A stretch of 64,000 bases of DNA from positions 744,001 through 808,000 of the forward strand of contig NZ_AGFR01000003.1 in the NCBI RefSeq assembly GCF_000231445.1, given 5' to 3'. The notes below the pieces were generated by a model. The model was not told the DNA's origin. It made no database searches and saw nothing but the letters and a program-made list of their open reading frames with translations. This document shows, piece by piece, positions 8,543 through 19,675 of the stretch (its first letter is position 1; each line of letters starts with the position of its first letter). A program made the translations under genes and the position numbers. The stretch comes from Commensalibacter intestini A911 (GTDB lineage Bacteria; Pseudomonadota; Alphaproteobacteria; Acetobacterales; Acetobacteraceae).

Positions 8543-9820
8543 ATGATGGAAAAAGATAGTTCTGATGCCATGCCCAAATGGGGATCGACTGATACAATTT
8601 GGATGTTAAGCCTCTACGGAACTGCTATTGGTGCAGGGGTTTTATTTTTACCGATTAATGCGGCATCGGGTGGACTGATTCCTTTGTTAGTCATGGCTGT
8701 ATTAGCTTTTCCAATGACTTTTTTAGCCCACAGAGCTTTATGTCGATTTGTTTTAAGTGGGAATGCAGATGATATTACAGTTGTTGTAGAACAACAATTT
8801 GGAAAACAATTAGGGTATATCATCACTGTTTTATATTGTTTTTCTATTTATCCTATTTTGTTGATGTATAGCGTGAGTTTAACCAATACGATTGAAAGTT
8901 TTATTCAATATCAATTACATTTTCCGCCACCTTCCAGAGCTGTTATTTCATTTATACTGATTGCAGGATTAATGTTGATCGTGCAGTTTGGGGAAATGTT
9001 AATTGTTAACGTAATGTCAGCTTTAGTTTATCCGTTTATTGCGATCTTAATGATTATTGCATTATGTTTAATTCCGCAATGGACTGGTGAAATCTTTAGG
9101 AATATCAGTCTATCAGGTGCTGTTCATCAAGGTGGGAATGGATTAATTTTGACTTTGTGGCTTTTAATTCCTGTGACTGTGTTTTCATTTAATCACTCAC
9201 CGATTATTTCACCATTAGCTGTAGCTAAGACTAAAGAATATGGGAAATTCGCAGAACAAAAATGTTCTCAAATTATTAAATATAGTAATATTTTGATGGT
9301 GGTTACTGTTCTGTTTTTTGTATTTAGTTGTGCGTTATGTTTAACACCAGAAAACTTACAAGAAGCAAAAGTTCAAAATATTTCAATCCTATCTTATTTA
9401 GCCAATCATTTTCATACACCATTTCTTACGTGGGTTGCCCCATTAGTGGCTTTTATCGCAATGTGTAAATCTTTCCTTGGGCATTATTTAGGTGCAAAAG
9501 AGGGGATTTATGGCGTTGTGATTAAAACATTTAAATTTGCTGATGTGAAAGTGCATGAAACAAGTAAGGCACTACATGTATGTACGATTGTTTTTATTTT
9601 TATTACCGCTTGGATTGTTTCAATTTATAACCCGAATGTTCTAAATTTAATTGAATCAATTAGTGGACCATTATTTGCATTACTTTTATTTTTAATGCCA
9701 ATGTATGCAATTCATACAGTGCCAGCATTATCTAAATATAAAGGTAAGAAAAGTAATATTTTTGTCACGATTATTGGTGCGATTGCTGTTTCAGCAGCAG
9801 TTTATCAGTTCTTTATTTAA
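8543..9820 (+). CDS. HAAAP-family amino acid transporter, probably serine (SdaC-like)
   Basis: Inner-membrane amino acid/proton symporter of the hydroxy and aromatic amino acid permease family. The first segment, GTAIGAGVLFLPINA, followed by FPMTFLAHRALCRFVLS, is very close to what I know of SdaC-type serine transporters. About eleven hydrophobic segments run through the 425 residues. The chain starts with two adjacent ATG codons at 8543. It has its own upstream gap of 149 bases and a strong terminator downstream, so it is probably a single-gene unit. The family is clear; serine rather than threonine is inference. Confidence 0.85.
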   Translation: MMEKDSSDAMPKWGSTDTIWMLSLYGTAIGAGVLFLPINAASGGLIPLLVMAVLAFPMTFLAHRALCRFVLSGNADDITVVVEQQFGKQLGYIITVLYCFSIYPILLMYSVSLTNTIESFIQYQLHFPPPSRAVISFILIAGLMLIVQFGEMLIVNVMSALVYPFIAILMIIALCLIPQWTGEIFRNISLSGAVHQGGNGLILTLWLLIPVTVFSFNHSPIISPLAVAKTKEYGKFAEQKCSQIIKYSNILMVVTVLFFVFSCALCLTPENLQEAKVQNISILSYLANHFHTPFLTWVAPLVAFIAMCKSFLGHYLGAKEGIYGVVIKTFKFADVKVHETSKALHVCTIVFIFITAWIVSIYNPNVLNLIESISGPLFALLLFLMPMYAIHTVPALSKYKGKKSNIFVTIIGAIAVSAAVYQFFI

Positions 9821-9843
9821 GTTTGGATTAAAATACAGAATTA

Positions 9844-9881
9844 AAAAAGCCAACCTAAAAAATCTAGGTTGGCTTTTTTTG
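9844..9881 (+). terminator. Rho-independent terminator between the amino acid and sugar transporter genes
   Basis: AGCCAACCTA and TAGGTTGGCT pair perfectly around a short A-rich loop, followed by seven T residues. A run of A precedes the stem, so it should also work for the convergent sugar transporter gene on the minus strand. Confidence 0.9.
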
Positions 9882-9899
9882 TAACTAACGTTTTATAAA

Positions 9900-11297
9900 T
9901 TAACGTCCAATTTTACGAAGTGGTTTGCCACTCATAAGATTTTCTTCGATTTTTTCTAGGCTTACATTAGAGGTTTCTGGTATGAGCCAGAAGGTTACAC
10001 CAATAAAGATTACATTCAAGATCGTATAAAGAAGGAATGTATGAGAAGAACCTAAATTATTAATTAATGTTAAGAAGGTGAAACCAACAACGAAGTTAGC
10101 AAGCCAGTTGGTAACTGTAGAAGCTGCAACGCCGAAATCTCTGCCTTGTAGAGGTTGAATTTCAGAGCATAAAGTCCAAACCAAAGGTCCAGCAGACATT
10201 GCAAAACCAACGATAAAGATAAGCAACATTGCAACACAGAAAAGCTGCATGGTAGGATCAGCAATATTTCCATTTCTCATTAAGAAGCTAATAACACCAA
10301 GACCGATAGCCATGACAGCAAAACCAGCATATAATGTAGGTTTACGTCCATATTTATCACAAGTTGCAATTGCGATAAAAGTTGCACCCACGTTTACAAG
10401 TCCAACGAGTGCGGTGAACCACAATGTTGCGCTTCCATGATATCCCATATCGCTGAAAATACGAGGTGCATAATACATCACAACATTCATCCCTGTGAAT
10501 TGTTGCACAACCTGTAAGGTAACACCTAATCCTACGGAACGTCTAAAATTTTTGTTAGATAAAAATAAGCTAAATCCCTTTTTAGGACTTGTTACTTGGT
10601 GTTCAATATCTGAGATTTCTTGTTGAACAACGTCTTCATTTCCGCCGCGCAAGCTAAGCAAAATATCATATGCTTCCTGTTTGCGATTGCGCATTACCAA
10701 CCATCTTGGGCTGTCAGGTAAAGAGAAAAGGCCTAATAAGAAAAGAATGGCAGGGAAGGCAATAATTCCTAACATCCATCTCCAAGCATCGTAATATCCT
10801 AAAATAGTATCTGAAATAAAAGCTAATAAAATACCGACAGTTACCATTAATTGATATGTAGAAATCATTGAGCCGCGTTTTTCTTCTGGGGCAATTTCAG
10901 CAATGTAGAGGGGAGCTGTTGTACTTGCAATACCGATAGCAAGCCCAAGAATAAAGCGCCAAATGGCTAAATCAACAATGCCGCCAGCTAGAGCACAGCC
11001 AACAGCAGAAATAATAAAGATCAATGCACTGAGGATTAAACAGCGATTACGTCCAAATTTAGCGGATGCCCATCCGCAAGATAGTGCACCTAAAGCAGCA
11101 CCAAACATCATGCTACTAACGATTGTTTCAATATCGTGGTCTGTAGCTAAAAATTCTTTTTTAATTAGATCGTTTGCTCCTGACATTACACCAATATCAA
11201 GACCAAACATCAATCCAGCCAAAGAGGCTAAGAAACCGACCATGATAATGTTGTAAGAGGAAATATTCTTTGTATTCGTAGTAGAATTATTTTTCAT
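9900..11297 (-). CDS. MFS sugar porter (sugar:H+ symporter, GalP/XylE type)
   Basis: Twelve-segment inner-membrane transporter of the sugar porter family, which takes up hexoses or pentoses with protons. Diagnostic sequences are GLDIGVMSGA in the first helix, the loop motif FGRNRC, PDSPRWLV before the central loop, QQFTGMNVVMYYAP in helix 7, the second loop motif DKYGRKP, and PETSNVSLEKIEE near the end. The length of 465 is typical. The exact sugar cannot be read from the sequence; galactose, glucose, xylose or arabinose are all possible. The gene stands alone with its own promoter region. Confidence 0.9.
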   Translation of the reverse strand: MKNNSTTNTKNISSYNIIMVGFLASLAGLMFGLDIGVMSGANDLIKKEFLATDHDIETIVSSMMFGAALGALSCGWASAKFGRNRCLILSALIFIISAVGCALAGGIVDLAIWRFILGLAIGIASTTAPLYIAEIAPEEKRGSMISTYQLMVTVGILLAFISDTILGYYDAWRWMLGIIAFPAILFLLGLFSLPDSPRWLVMRNRKQEAYDILLSLRGGNEDVVQQEISDIEHQVTSPKKGFSLFLSNKNFRRSVGLGVTLQVVQQFTGMNVVMYYAPRIFSDMGYHGSATLWFTALVGLVNVGATFIAIATCDKYGRKPTLYAGFAVMAIGLGVISFLMRNGNIADPTMQLFCVAMLLIFIVGFAMSAGPLVWTLCSEIQPLQGRDFGVAASTVTNWLANFVVGFTFLTLINNLGSSHTFLLYTILNVIFIGVTFWLIPETSNVSLEKIEENLMSGKPLRKIGR

Positions 11298-11403
11298 AAT
11301 ATACGTACCTAAATATGTTATGAGGTATAGTATATTGCGAAAGAAATACTTAAAGGAATATCAAAAAATCGTGACTTATGATTTTAATTCAAAGCGTTGC
11401 TAA

Positions 11404-11434
11404 AGAGCTTCTCTATTAACTTAAAAGAAGCTCT
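11404..11434 (-). terminator. Possible terminator hairpin after uppP
   Basis: AGAGCTTCT at 11404-11412 pairs perfectly with AGAAGCTCT at 11426-11434. It lies just downstream of the uppP stop on the minus strand. The T-tract after the stem is poor, so it may be a weak terminator or an mRNA end-protecting stem. Confidence 0.45.
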
Positions 11435-11445
11435 GTTTAAAAGAG

Positions 11446-12288
11446 TTAAAATAAGAAAACAAGAAAGCTAATGCACCCCAATGCAATACAATAGAAACTA
11501 AAAGGGGTCAGTGCCATATTGTCATGATTTCGAAAATATCTCATTAGAATTGCTGTACTAATTAATGCTGTGATGCCGCCGATAATTGTGGCAATAAAGA
11601 TGGTGCCTGTATTTTCGATAGGAATTTGATGACTATAGATCTTCCAAGTTTGATGAATGGTTGCAGCAAAAATTACAGGTAAAGCAAGTAAAAAAGAAAA
11701 ACGAGCAGAGTTTTCATAAGATAGTTTACGCATAACGCCACCAACCATTGTTGCGCCAGAGCGAGATAAACCAGGGAAGAAGGCCAAACATTGGAAGCAT
11801 CCGATAATAAGAGCATCTTTTGGAGTAAGCTCAGCAATAGAAATAGTTGAAGCTTGTATCGTATTCTTTCTAAGTTTTTCGGTGACAAATAACATGATGC
11901 CGTTAAGAATCAAAAAGATTGAAACCATGTCAGGTGTGGAAAAGAGCTGACGAATAAAACTTTCTAAAACAGCACCGATTACAATGGCAGGCAAGGTTGC
12001 AATGATGAGAAGCAAAAGAATGTAAATACTTTGTTCTCTAATGGCATTTCCGTCTTTTCCTAAGACTCCGCGAACTAAAGCATGCCAGTCTTTCCAAAAG
12101 AAAATTAGTAAGGCAAACATTGTGCCAAAATGTAGCATGACGATAAATGGTAAGAAAGTAGGGTCTTGAGGGCTAATTACCCATCCCAATAAAGCGGGAA
12201 TGATAACTGCATGTCCAAGGCTACTGACTGGGAATAACTCGGTTGCACCTTGTAAAATTGCAATAAAAATGGCCTGAAGGAATGACAT
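11446..12288 (-). CDS. uppP: Undecaprenyl-diphosphatase
   Basis: Integral membrane phosphatase (BacA type) that recycles undecaprenyl diphosphate to the monophosphate carrier used for peptidoglycan and other envelope polymers. The two catalytic regions are clear: the glutamate-rich GATELFPVSSLGH near residues 14-26 and PGLSRSGATMVGG in the second half. About eight membrane segments run through its 280 residues. The start is ATG. It lies between the sugar porter and the divergent mlaD and appears to be a single gene. Confidence 0.95.
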   Translation of the reverse strand: MSFLQAIFIAILQGATELFPVSSLGHAVIIPALLGWVISPQDPTFLPFIVMLHFGTMFALLIFFWKDWHALVRGVLGKDGNAIREQSIYILLLLIIATLPAIVIGAVLESFIRQLFSTPDMVSIFLILNGIMLFVTEKLRKNTIQASTISIAELTPKDALIIGCFQCLAFFPGLSRSGATMVGGVMRKLSYENSARFSFLLALPVIFAATIHQTWKIYSHQIPIENTGTIFIATIIGGITALISTAILMRYFRNHDNMALTPFSFYCIALGCISFLVFLF

Positions 12289-12445
12289 AGATACCGATCC
12301 GTGCTGTACGTATTTGTATTTTTGATATAAATATTCTAAAAGATAAAATAATCGAATATAAAATCTTATAATGACTATATCGTATTTTATCTTATATGAA
12401 TATAATCATAACTATAAAATTTATGACAATATGAGGACTCTTAGA

Positions 12446-12904
12446 GTGAAAAGCAATAAAGTAAGCGCATATATAGCCAGCGGATTCGTACTCGTGGTTG
12501 CAATTGGCTTTTACTCTTATTCAAAAATGACAATGTTTGGGGTTAAAGGAGATAAATATCCCATCAAAGCTCAGTTTTACTCTGCTAATACATTAGAGCC
12601 TGGTGGCAGTGTAATTTTATCAGGAGTTCCAATTGGTGTCGTTCGTTCTATCGATTTAAATACAAAGACTTTTATGGCAGATGTCAGTCTAGAAGTGAAT
12701 AAATCGATTAAACTTCCCAAAGATAGTAGCTTTAGTATTGGTTCGGTAGGAATGACCGACAGTGGATCTATTATGGTTCACCCAGGAACATCGAAAGAAT
12801 ATTTAAAACCAGATAGTTTTGTAACGAATACCCAACCTTATGCGAGTATCGAACAGCAAATTAGTAATTATATTTTCAATAGTGGTAATTTATCATCTAA
12901 ATAA
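12446..12904 (+). CDS. mlaD: MlaD-like MCE-domain protein
   Basis: Periplasmic lipid-binding ring subunit of the Mla phospholipid transport system, anchored by one N-terminal membrane helix (AYIASGFVLVVAIGFYSY). The MCE domain covers roughly residues 35-115, with the typical GGSVILSGVPIGVV and a SGSIMV turn. I prefer the GTG at 12446 because GAGGA lies eight bases upstream; ATG at 12431 and 12371 are in frame but lack a good site. That gives 152 residues, slightly short for the family. The partner genes mlaE, mlaF and mlaC are not nearby, which is unusual. Confidence 0.85.
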   Translation: MKSNKVSAYIASGFVLVVAIGFYSYSKMTMFGVKGDKYPIKAQFYSANTLEPGGSVILSGVPIGVVRSIDLNTKTFMADVSLEVNKSIKLPKDSSFSIGSVGMTDSGSIMVHPGTSKEYLKPDSFVTNTQPYASIEQQISNYIFNSGNLSSK

Positions 12905-12916
12905 CCATTGTTTCTT

Positions 12917-12942
12917 TTAGGGAAAGGGTTAGCTTTCCCTAA
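12917..12942. terminator. Bidirectional terminator between mlaD and surE
   Basis: TTAGGGAAAG and CTTTCCCTAA form a perfect ten-base stem around GGTTAG, in the short gap between the two convergent genes. Short T/A tracts on both sides allow use from either strand. Confidence 0.75.
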
Positions 12943-12950
12943 ATATTAAA

Positions 12951-13712
12951 TTATGATTTGAGTGATTTTAAAAGCGCGTGATCTGTACGGTCAAAGGTGA
13001 GGGGAGTGATAGAAATAGAGTTGTTATTAACAACTTGAGTTTCTGTATTTGCCAAATCATCTTTGATAGGACGATCAAAAGTTAACCAATAATATGGAAC
13101 TTCGCGCGTATCTGTTTTAGAAAGCACATTAATATCTTCAATATATCCAACACCTTGTGTTGTAAATTCAATTGATTTTACTTCATCAGAAGGGCAATCA
13201 GGGAAGTTGACATTTAGACAAGTTCTTGGTTGTTGCCAAGGTAATGTCGCAAGCTTACGGAGAACTTCTGGTCCGTGATGATAAGCAGTTTCCCAATAAA
13301 GATCATGCCCATCTCTAAAATTCTGGCTAAATGCGATTGATGGAATACCTAATAAACATCCTGTCATGGCTGCACCAACAGTACCAGAAAAGATGGTTTC
13401 TAAACCTAGATTGCTACCACGATTAACACCAGATAAAATGAGATCGGGTTTATGAGGCATTAAATTTCTTAATCCCATGACGATACAGTCTGCAGGAGTG
13501 CCAGAGACAGCAAAATGACGTTCATCTTTTTTGATTGCGCGTAGGGGATTATGAATACTGACCGATTGAGAGGTGCCACTTTGATCTTTGTCAGGGGCGA
13601 CAATCCATACTTCTTTGGCGATTTTAGAGGCTATATTCTCTAAGATTTTTATTCCAGGTGCATCAAAGCCATCATCATTCGTTAATAATACACGATCATA
13701 GAGATAAGACAT
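12951..13712 (-). CDS. surE: 5'/3'-nucleotidase SurE
   Basis: Metal-dependent phosphatase of nucleoside monophosphates, linked to stationary-phase survival. The N-terminal LLTNDDGFDAPG (residues 9-20) carries the paired metal-binding aspartates, and SGVNRGSNLG near residue 95 is the second metal and phosphate site. SGTVGAAM follows. The length of 253 is normal. RBS AAAGGAAA stands before the ATG. In many proteobacteria surE is next to pcm, but here pcm is 20 kb away beside tolC. Confidence 0.95.
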   Translation of the reverse strand: MSYLYDRVLLTNDDGFDAPGIKILENIASKIAKEVWIVAPDKDQSGTSQSVSIHNPLRAIKKDERHFAVSGTPADCIVMGLRNLMPHKPDLILSGVNRGSNLGLETIFSGTVGAAMTGCLLGIPSIAFSQNFRDGHDLYWETAYHHGPEVLRKLATLPWQQPRTCLNVNFPDCPSDEVKSIEFTTQGVGYIEDINVLSKTDTREVPYYWLTFDRPIKDDLANTETQVVNNNSISITPLTFDRTDHALLKSLKS

Positions 13713-13876
13713 AAAATTTCCTTTTAATATAAAATAAAATATATAAGGCAGATTTTAACATAGATTTATTGATTATGTCATGAATATGCAGCGAATATTT
13801 TGATTGTGATAAAAAACGTATAATATATATTATGCCAACTGATATAATAGAAGAAAGCAAATAAATGGTTATGGCA

Positions 13877-14836
13877 TTAAATATGGCTCCATCCTGTATG
13901 TTGAAATTGCATGATCCGTTTTTGATGATCTATAAACTGAATTGAATCTTTATGCTCTGTGCAATAGCCAATTTTAGTTAAAGGAATATTTGCTTTTTTA
14001 CTTTGTTGTATTGCCAGTGTTTCGTTATGCGCGGGTATGGTTAATAACAACTCATAATCATCACCGCCGGTTAAACAAGTTTCTAAATGTTGATGTCCTA
14101 GTTTCTGTGCAGGTTTGGATAATGGAATTAAGTCTGTATAAATGATAGCCCCTACTTTGCTTTCCCGTGCTAAATGCCCAAGATCTTGCACTAAACCATC
14201 AGAAATATCCATTCCTGCTGAGGCTATGTCTGTTAGGTTTAGTTCTAAACGTGGTTGTGGTAAATGGTAACGATGTGTTAAGAAGCCATCATTATCTTCA
14301 ATTTCGTTTTTTAAAGCTAATAAACCAAGAGCACTATCACCAATGGTGCCACTAACCCAAATACCATCCCCTGCTTGAGCATTATTTCTACGAAGCGCTT
14401 TGTTTTTTAAAACTTTTCCAATAGCTGTTAGTGAAAAAAACATATGACTAGGATTGCTTGTCGTGTCTCCGCCTAATAAAGAAATATGAAATTGTTCTTG
14501 ATCTTTTTGTAAACCATTGGTGAATTGTTCAAACCACGTTCGATTGAAACAGTGTTTAGGTAAAGAAACCGTTAAAAGATATCCAATAGGCTTTGCGCCC
14601 ATACCAGCTAAATCTGATAAATTACAACGGAGTAATTTTTGAGCAATTAAATCGACAGGATCATTGGCAAAGAAATGAACGTTCTCTACCATAGCATCTG
14701 CGGTCAATACTAATTCATACTCCGGTTCAACTGATAATAATGCTGCATCATCAGTTAATCCTAAAGCTCCTTTTCCTGCCAATTTTTTTATATATTGGTG
14801 AATAAATTGGAATTCTGGAGCTAAAGAATTATCCAT
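13877..14836 (-). CDS. thiL: Thiamine-monophosphate kinase
   Basis: Phosphorylates thiamine monophosphate to the active diphosphate cofactor with ATP. The N-terminal GLTDDAALL (about residues 26-34) holds the metal-binding aspartates. The AIR-synthase-like fold is visible from LLGGDTTSNP in the middle and GMDISDGLVQDLGHL in the second half, with CLTGGDDYELL near residue 255. The length of 319 is typical. It lies eight bases after nusB, in the standard nrdR-nusB-thiL order, so co-transcription is likely. Confidence 0.95.
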   Translation of the reverse strand: MDNSLAPEFQFIHQYIKKLAGKGALGLTDDAALLSVEPEYELVLTADAMVENVHFFANDPVDLIAQKLLRCNLSDLAGMGAKPIGYLLTVSLPKHCFNRTWFEQFTNGLQKDQEQFHISLLGGDTTSNPSHMFFSLTAIGKVLKNKALRRNNAQAGDGIWVSGTIGDSALGLLALKNEIEDNDGFLTHRYHLPQPRLELNLTDIASAGMDISDGLVQDLGHLARESKVGAIIYTDLIPLSKPAQKLGHQHLETCLTGGDDYELLLTIPAHNETLAIQQSKKANIPLTKIGYCTEHKDSIQFIDHQKRIMQFQHTGWSHI

Positions 14837-14844
14837 GATGAAAT

Positions 14845-15363
14845 CTATGTATTGTCAGATACACTATCTGGTGCAGATGGTATTGTTGGACGTAGTTGAC
14901 GTCCAATAGTATCTAATATTCCGTTAATTAATGAGGATTCATCGCCGTCACAAAAAGCATGGGTGACATCAATATATTCATTGATGATTACTTTTGTTGG
15001 TGGTTCACTGGCGTCACTTAATAGTTCTGTAATTGCTGCTCTTAAGATCGCTCTGATAATTGGATCAAGACGATGTAAAGGCCAATCTTTAGGTAAAGCT
15101 TTGGTTAAAATGATGTCAATTTCAGAGTGTTGATGGACAAAGTTCCGAATGATATCTCTAAATAAATTAGTGTTCGGAATATATGCTTTTCCATCATTGT
15201 AAATTTCTTCATTACATTGGGGATCAATTCGATACAGTAAAAATTGTTCAATAATTAAATTAGCAGCTTTTTCAGTCCCTTGCTCCCATTGGAATAACGC
15301 TTGAATTACGGCTATTCTGGTTAAAGTTCTGGGGCGTTTGACTGTTTGTGAATTCGTATTCAT
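14845..15363 (-). CDS. nusB: Transcription antitermination factor NusB
   Basis: RNA-binding helical protein that, with NusE (S10), supports antitermination of rRNA operons. The N-terminal RIAVIQALFQWEQG is the usual opening, and ILRAAITELL followed by PPTKVIINEYIDVTHAF is the conserved C-terminal half. At 172 residues it is in the normal range for alphaproteobacteria. It sits between nrdR and thiL on the minus strand with short gaps of 41 and 8 bases. Confidence 0.95.
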   Translation of the reverse strand: MNTNSQTVKRPRTLTRIAVIQALFQWEQGTEKAANLIIEQFLLYRIDPQCNEEIYNDGKAYIPNTNLFRDIIRNFVHQHSEIDIILTKALPKDWPLHRLDPIIRAILRAAITELLSDASEPPTKVIINEYIDVTHAFCDGDESSLINGILDTIGRQLRPTIPSAPDSVSDNT

Positions 15364-15404
15364 TTTTAACCTAAAGTGAAGTTCTTTACTGTTTAGTAAA
15401 ATTA

Positions 15405-15863
15405 TTATTTATCGTGATGTTCCATTGTTTGCAGAATTTCTGCGAAATCTTTAACGTCTTTAAAATCAGAATATACGCTGGCAAAGCGAACATAGGCTAC
15501 TTTGTCGATATCTTTTAAAATCTCCATCGTTGTTCTGCCAATTGATTCTGATGAAATAACATTTTCACCAGAATCAACAAATTGTTTTTCCAATTTATTA
15601 GCAATTTGATCAATAACTTCTGCTGATATTGGGCGTTTTCGTGTTGCCAGTTCAATTGAACGAATGAGTTTTTCTTTATCAAAAGGTACCCGTTGCCCAC
15701 TACGTTTTAAGACCATTAACTCTCTTGTTTGAACCCGTTCAAGAGTGGTAAATCGCTCATTACATTTAGTACAAACACGCCTGCGACGAATAGCGGTTCC
15801 ATCTTCTGTGGAACGGCTATCTTTTACCATGGTATCTTCGTTTCCACAAAAGGGACAGAACAT
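15405..15863 (-). CDS. nrdR: Transcriptional repressor NrdR
   Basis: Nucleotide-sensing repressor of ribonucleotide reductase genes. The zinc ribbon has four cysteines at residues 3, 6, 31 and 34 (CPFC and CTKC), followed by an ATP-cone domain at about 50-140 that starts with VLKRSGQRVPFDKEKL. The length of 152 is standard. It lies downstream of gyrB, which has its own terminator, so nrdR probably begins a separate nrdR-nusB-thiL operon. Confidence 0.96.
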   Translation of the reverse strand: MFCPFCGNEDTMVKDSRSTEDGTAIRRRRVCTKCNERFTTLERVQTRELMVLKRSGQRVPFDKEKLIRSIELATRKRPISAEVIDQIANKLEKQFVDSGENVISSESIGRTTMEILKDIDKVAYVRFASVYSDFKDVKDFAEILQTMEHHDK

Positions 15864-15931
15864 ATTTACTATAAACCTTTATGATTTAATTTTGTATTAT
15901 ATATAAATTATTATGATTTAAAATATTATAT

Positions 15932-15966
15932 AAAATGAATGATCTATCAAAACAATCATTCATTTT
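15932..15966 (-). terminator. Terminator hairpin after gyrB
   Basis: AAAATGAATGAT and ATCATTCATTTT form a perfect twelve-base stem with an eleven-base loop, directly after the gyrB stop on the minus strand. The stem is AT-rich, with T residues at its end instead of a separate long T-tract. Confidence 0.7.
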
Positions 15967-15976
15967 ATATTTAAAC

Positions 15977-18496
<2,520 letters not shown>

Positions 18497-18537
18497 TTAG
18501 AAAAACCATAGCAGATTTTAAAGAAAAAAGGAAATAT

Positions 18538-19644
18538 TCACATGATTTTTCCATGATTTATTTGCAAAAATTCTGCTTCTCCAGCACATTGTTCAAAAGA
18601 GGAGCGATCTGTGCCCGTTAAGATGGTGAAACTTTCAAGATTTAATAAGGTTGAAAGTAGAATTTTTCGGTGATTTTCATCTAAATGAACCAAAGGTTCA
18701 TCCAGCAATAAGATAGGTAAATTAATGTTTTGGCTTTTGATTAATTCGGTTAATTTTAAGATAATTCCGATTAATAAAGCTTTTTGTTGGCCAGTACTTG
18801 CTAAGTTAGCGGGCGTTCGAGTTCTTTTTTCGATAAATAATACGTCTGCACGATGTATCCCAAAACGCGTTGAGCGGTTCTCAGCATCTGAGAAGCGGTC
18901 TTTTTGCCATTGTTGGCGTAAGAAATCTTCCACAACCAAAGAAGGTTCTTTTAATAAACGATCCGCAATTGGACATTGTAATTTTAAAGTGGCCTCAGGA
19001 AAAGCGCCTTCAATAATTGTGAGTTGGTTCATTTGTTGGATAAAGGTATTGCGTGTTGCGGTGATAGCAACAGCATGTCTAGCCATAGATTCTTCAATTG
19101 CGTTAAGCCAGTGAGGATCAAAATTTTTCAGAGCTAGGAGCTTATTGCGCTGACTCATAGATTTTTCATAAGCAAAGACTTCTTTGGTATGAAAATTTTC
19201 CATTGTAATAATTAAACGATCCAGAAAACGTCTGCGTCCGCCTGCGCTTTCTGAAAATAATTGATCCATTTGTGGGGTTAACCAGACAGCTGATAAATAT
19301 TGAGAAATTTCATGCTGGCTACGGACTGGTGTATCATTTAATCGAAATTGTTTTTTATTCGAGTTGGATATACATCCTGTGGCGATTTCAATATCACTCA
19401 TCATGGGATGGGAAAATTGTCCAATAATCCCCCAGCCCTGGTGTTGACGACCTATTTGAGCAAGATCTTCAACACGGCTTTTTCTTAACCCTCTGCCAGG
19501 AACCAATAAAGATAAAGCTTCGAGTAGATTGGTTTTGCCACTTCCATTTGCTCCATAAACAACAGTTTTTTGAGCGTTGGGTGACCAAACCAATCGGTCA
19601 TAATTACGAAAGTTGGTTAAGGTAAGACGAAGAAGTGATGTCAT
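18538..19644 (-). CDS. recF: DNA replication and repair protein RecF
   Basis: SMC-like ATPase that helps load RecA at gapped DNA. Walker A GANGSGKTN is at residues 31-39, and the Walker B part LLLDEPLVHLD is near 315, with the long coiled-coil-like insert between them shorter than in SMC proteins, as usual for RecF. STGQQKALLIG is the ABC-type signature. The length of 368 is normal. It starts 31 bases after dnaN, so the two are likely co-transcribed. Confidence 0.96.
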   Translation of the reverse strand: MTSLLRLTLTNFRNYDRLVWSPNAQKTVVYGANGSGKTNLLEALSLLVPGRGLRKSRVEDLAQIGRQHQGWGIIGQFSHPMMSDIEIATGCISNSNKKQFRLNDTPVRSQHEISQYLSAVWLTPQMDQLFSESAGGRRRFLDRLIITMENFHTKEVFAYEKSMSQRNKLLALKNFDPHWLNAIEESMARHAVAITATRNTFIQQMNQLTIIEGAFPEATLKLQCPIADRLLKEPSLVVEDFLRQQWQKDRFSDAENRSTRFGIHRADVLFIEKRTRTPANLASTGQQKALLIGIILKLTELIKSQNINLPILLLDEPLVHLDENHRKILLSTLLNLESFTILTGTDRSSFEQCAGEAEFLQINHGKIM

Positions 19645-19675
19645 CCTTAACTTTACACAGTAACAACGTTAAACA

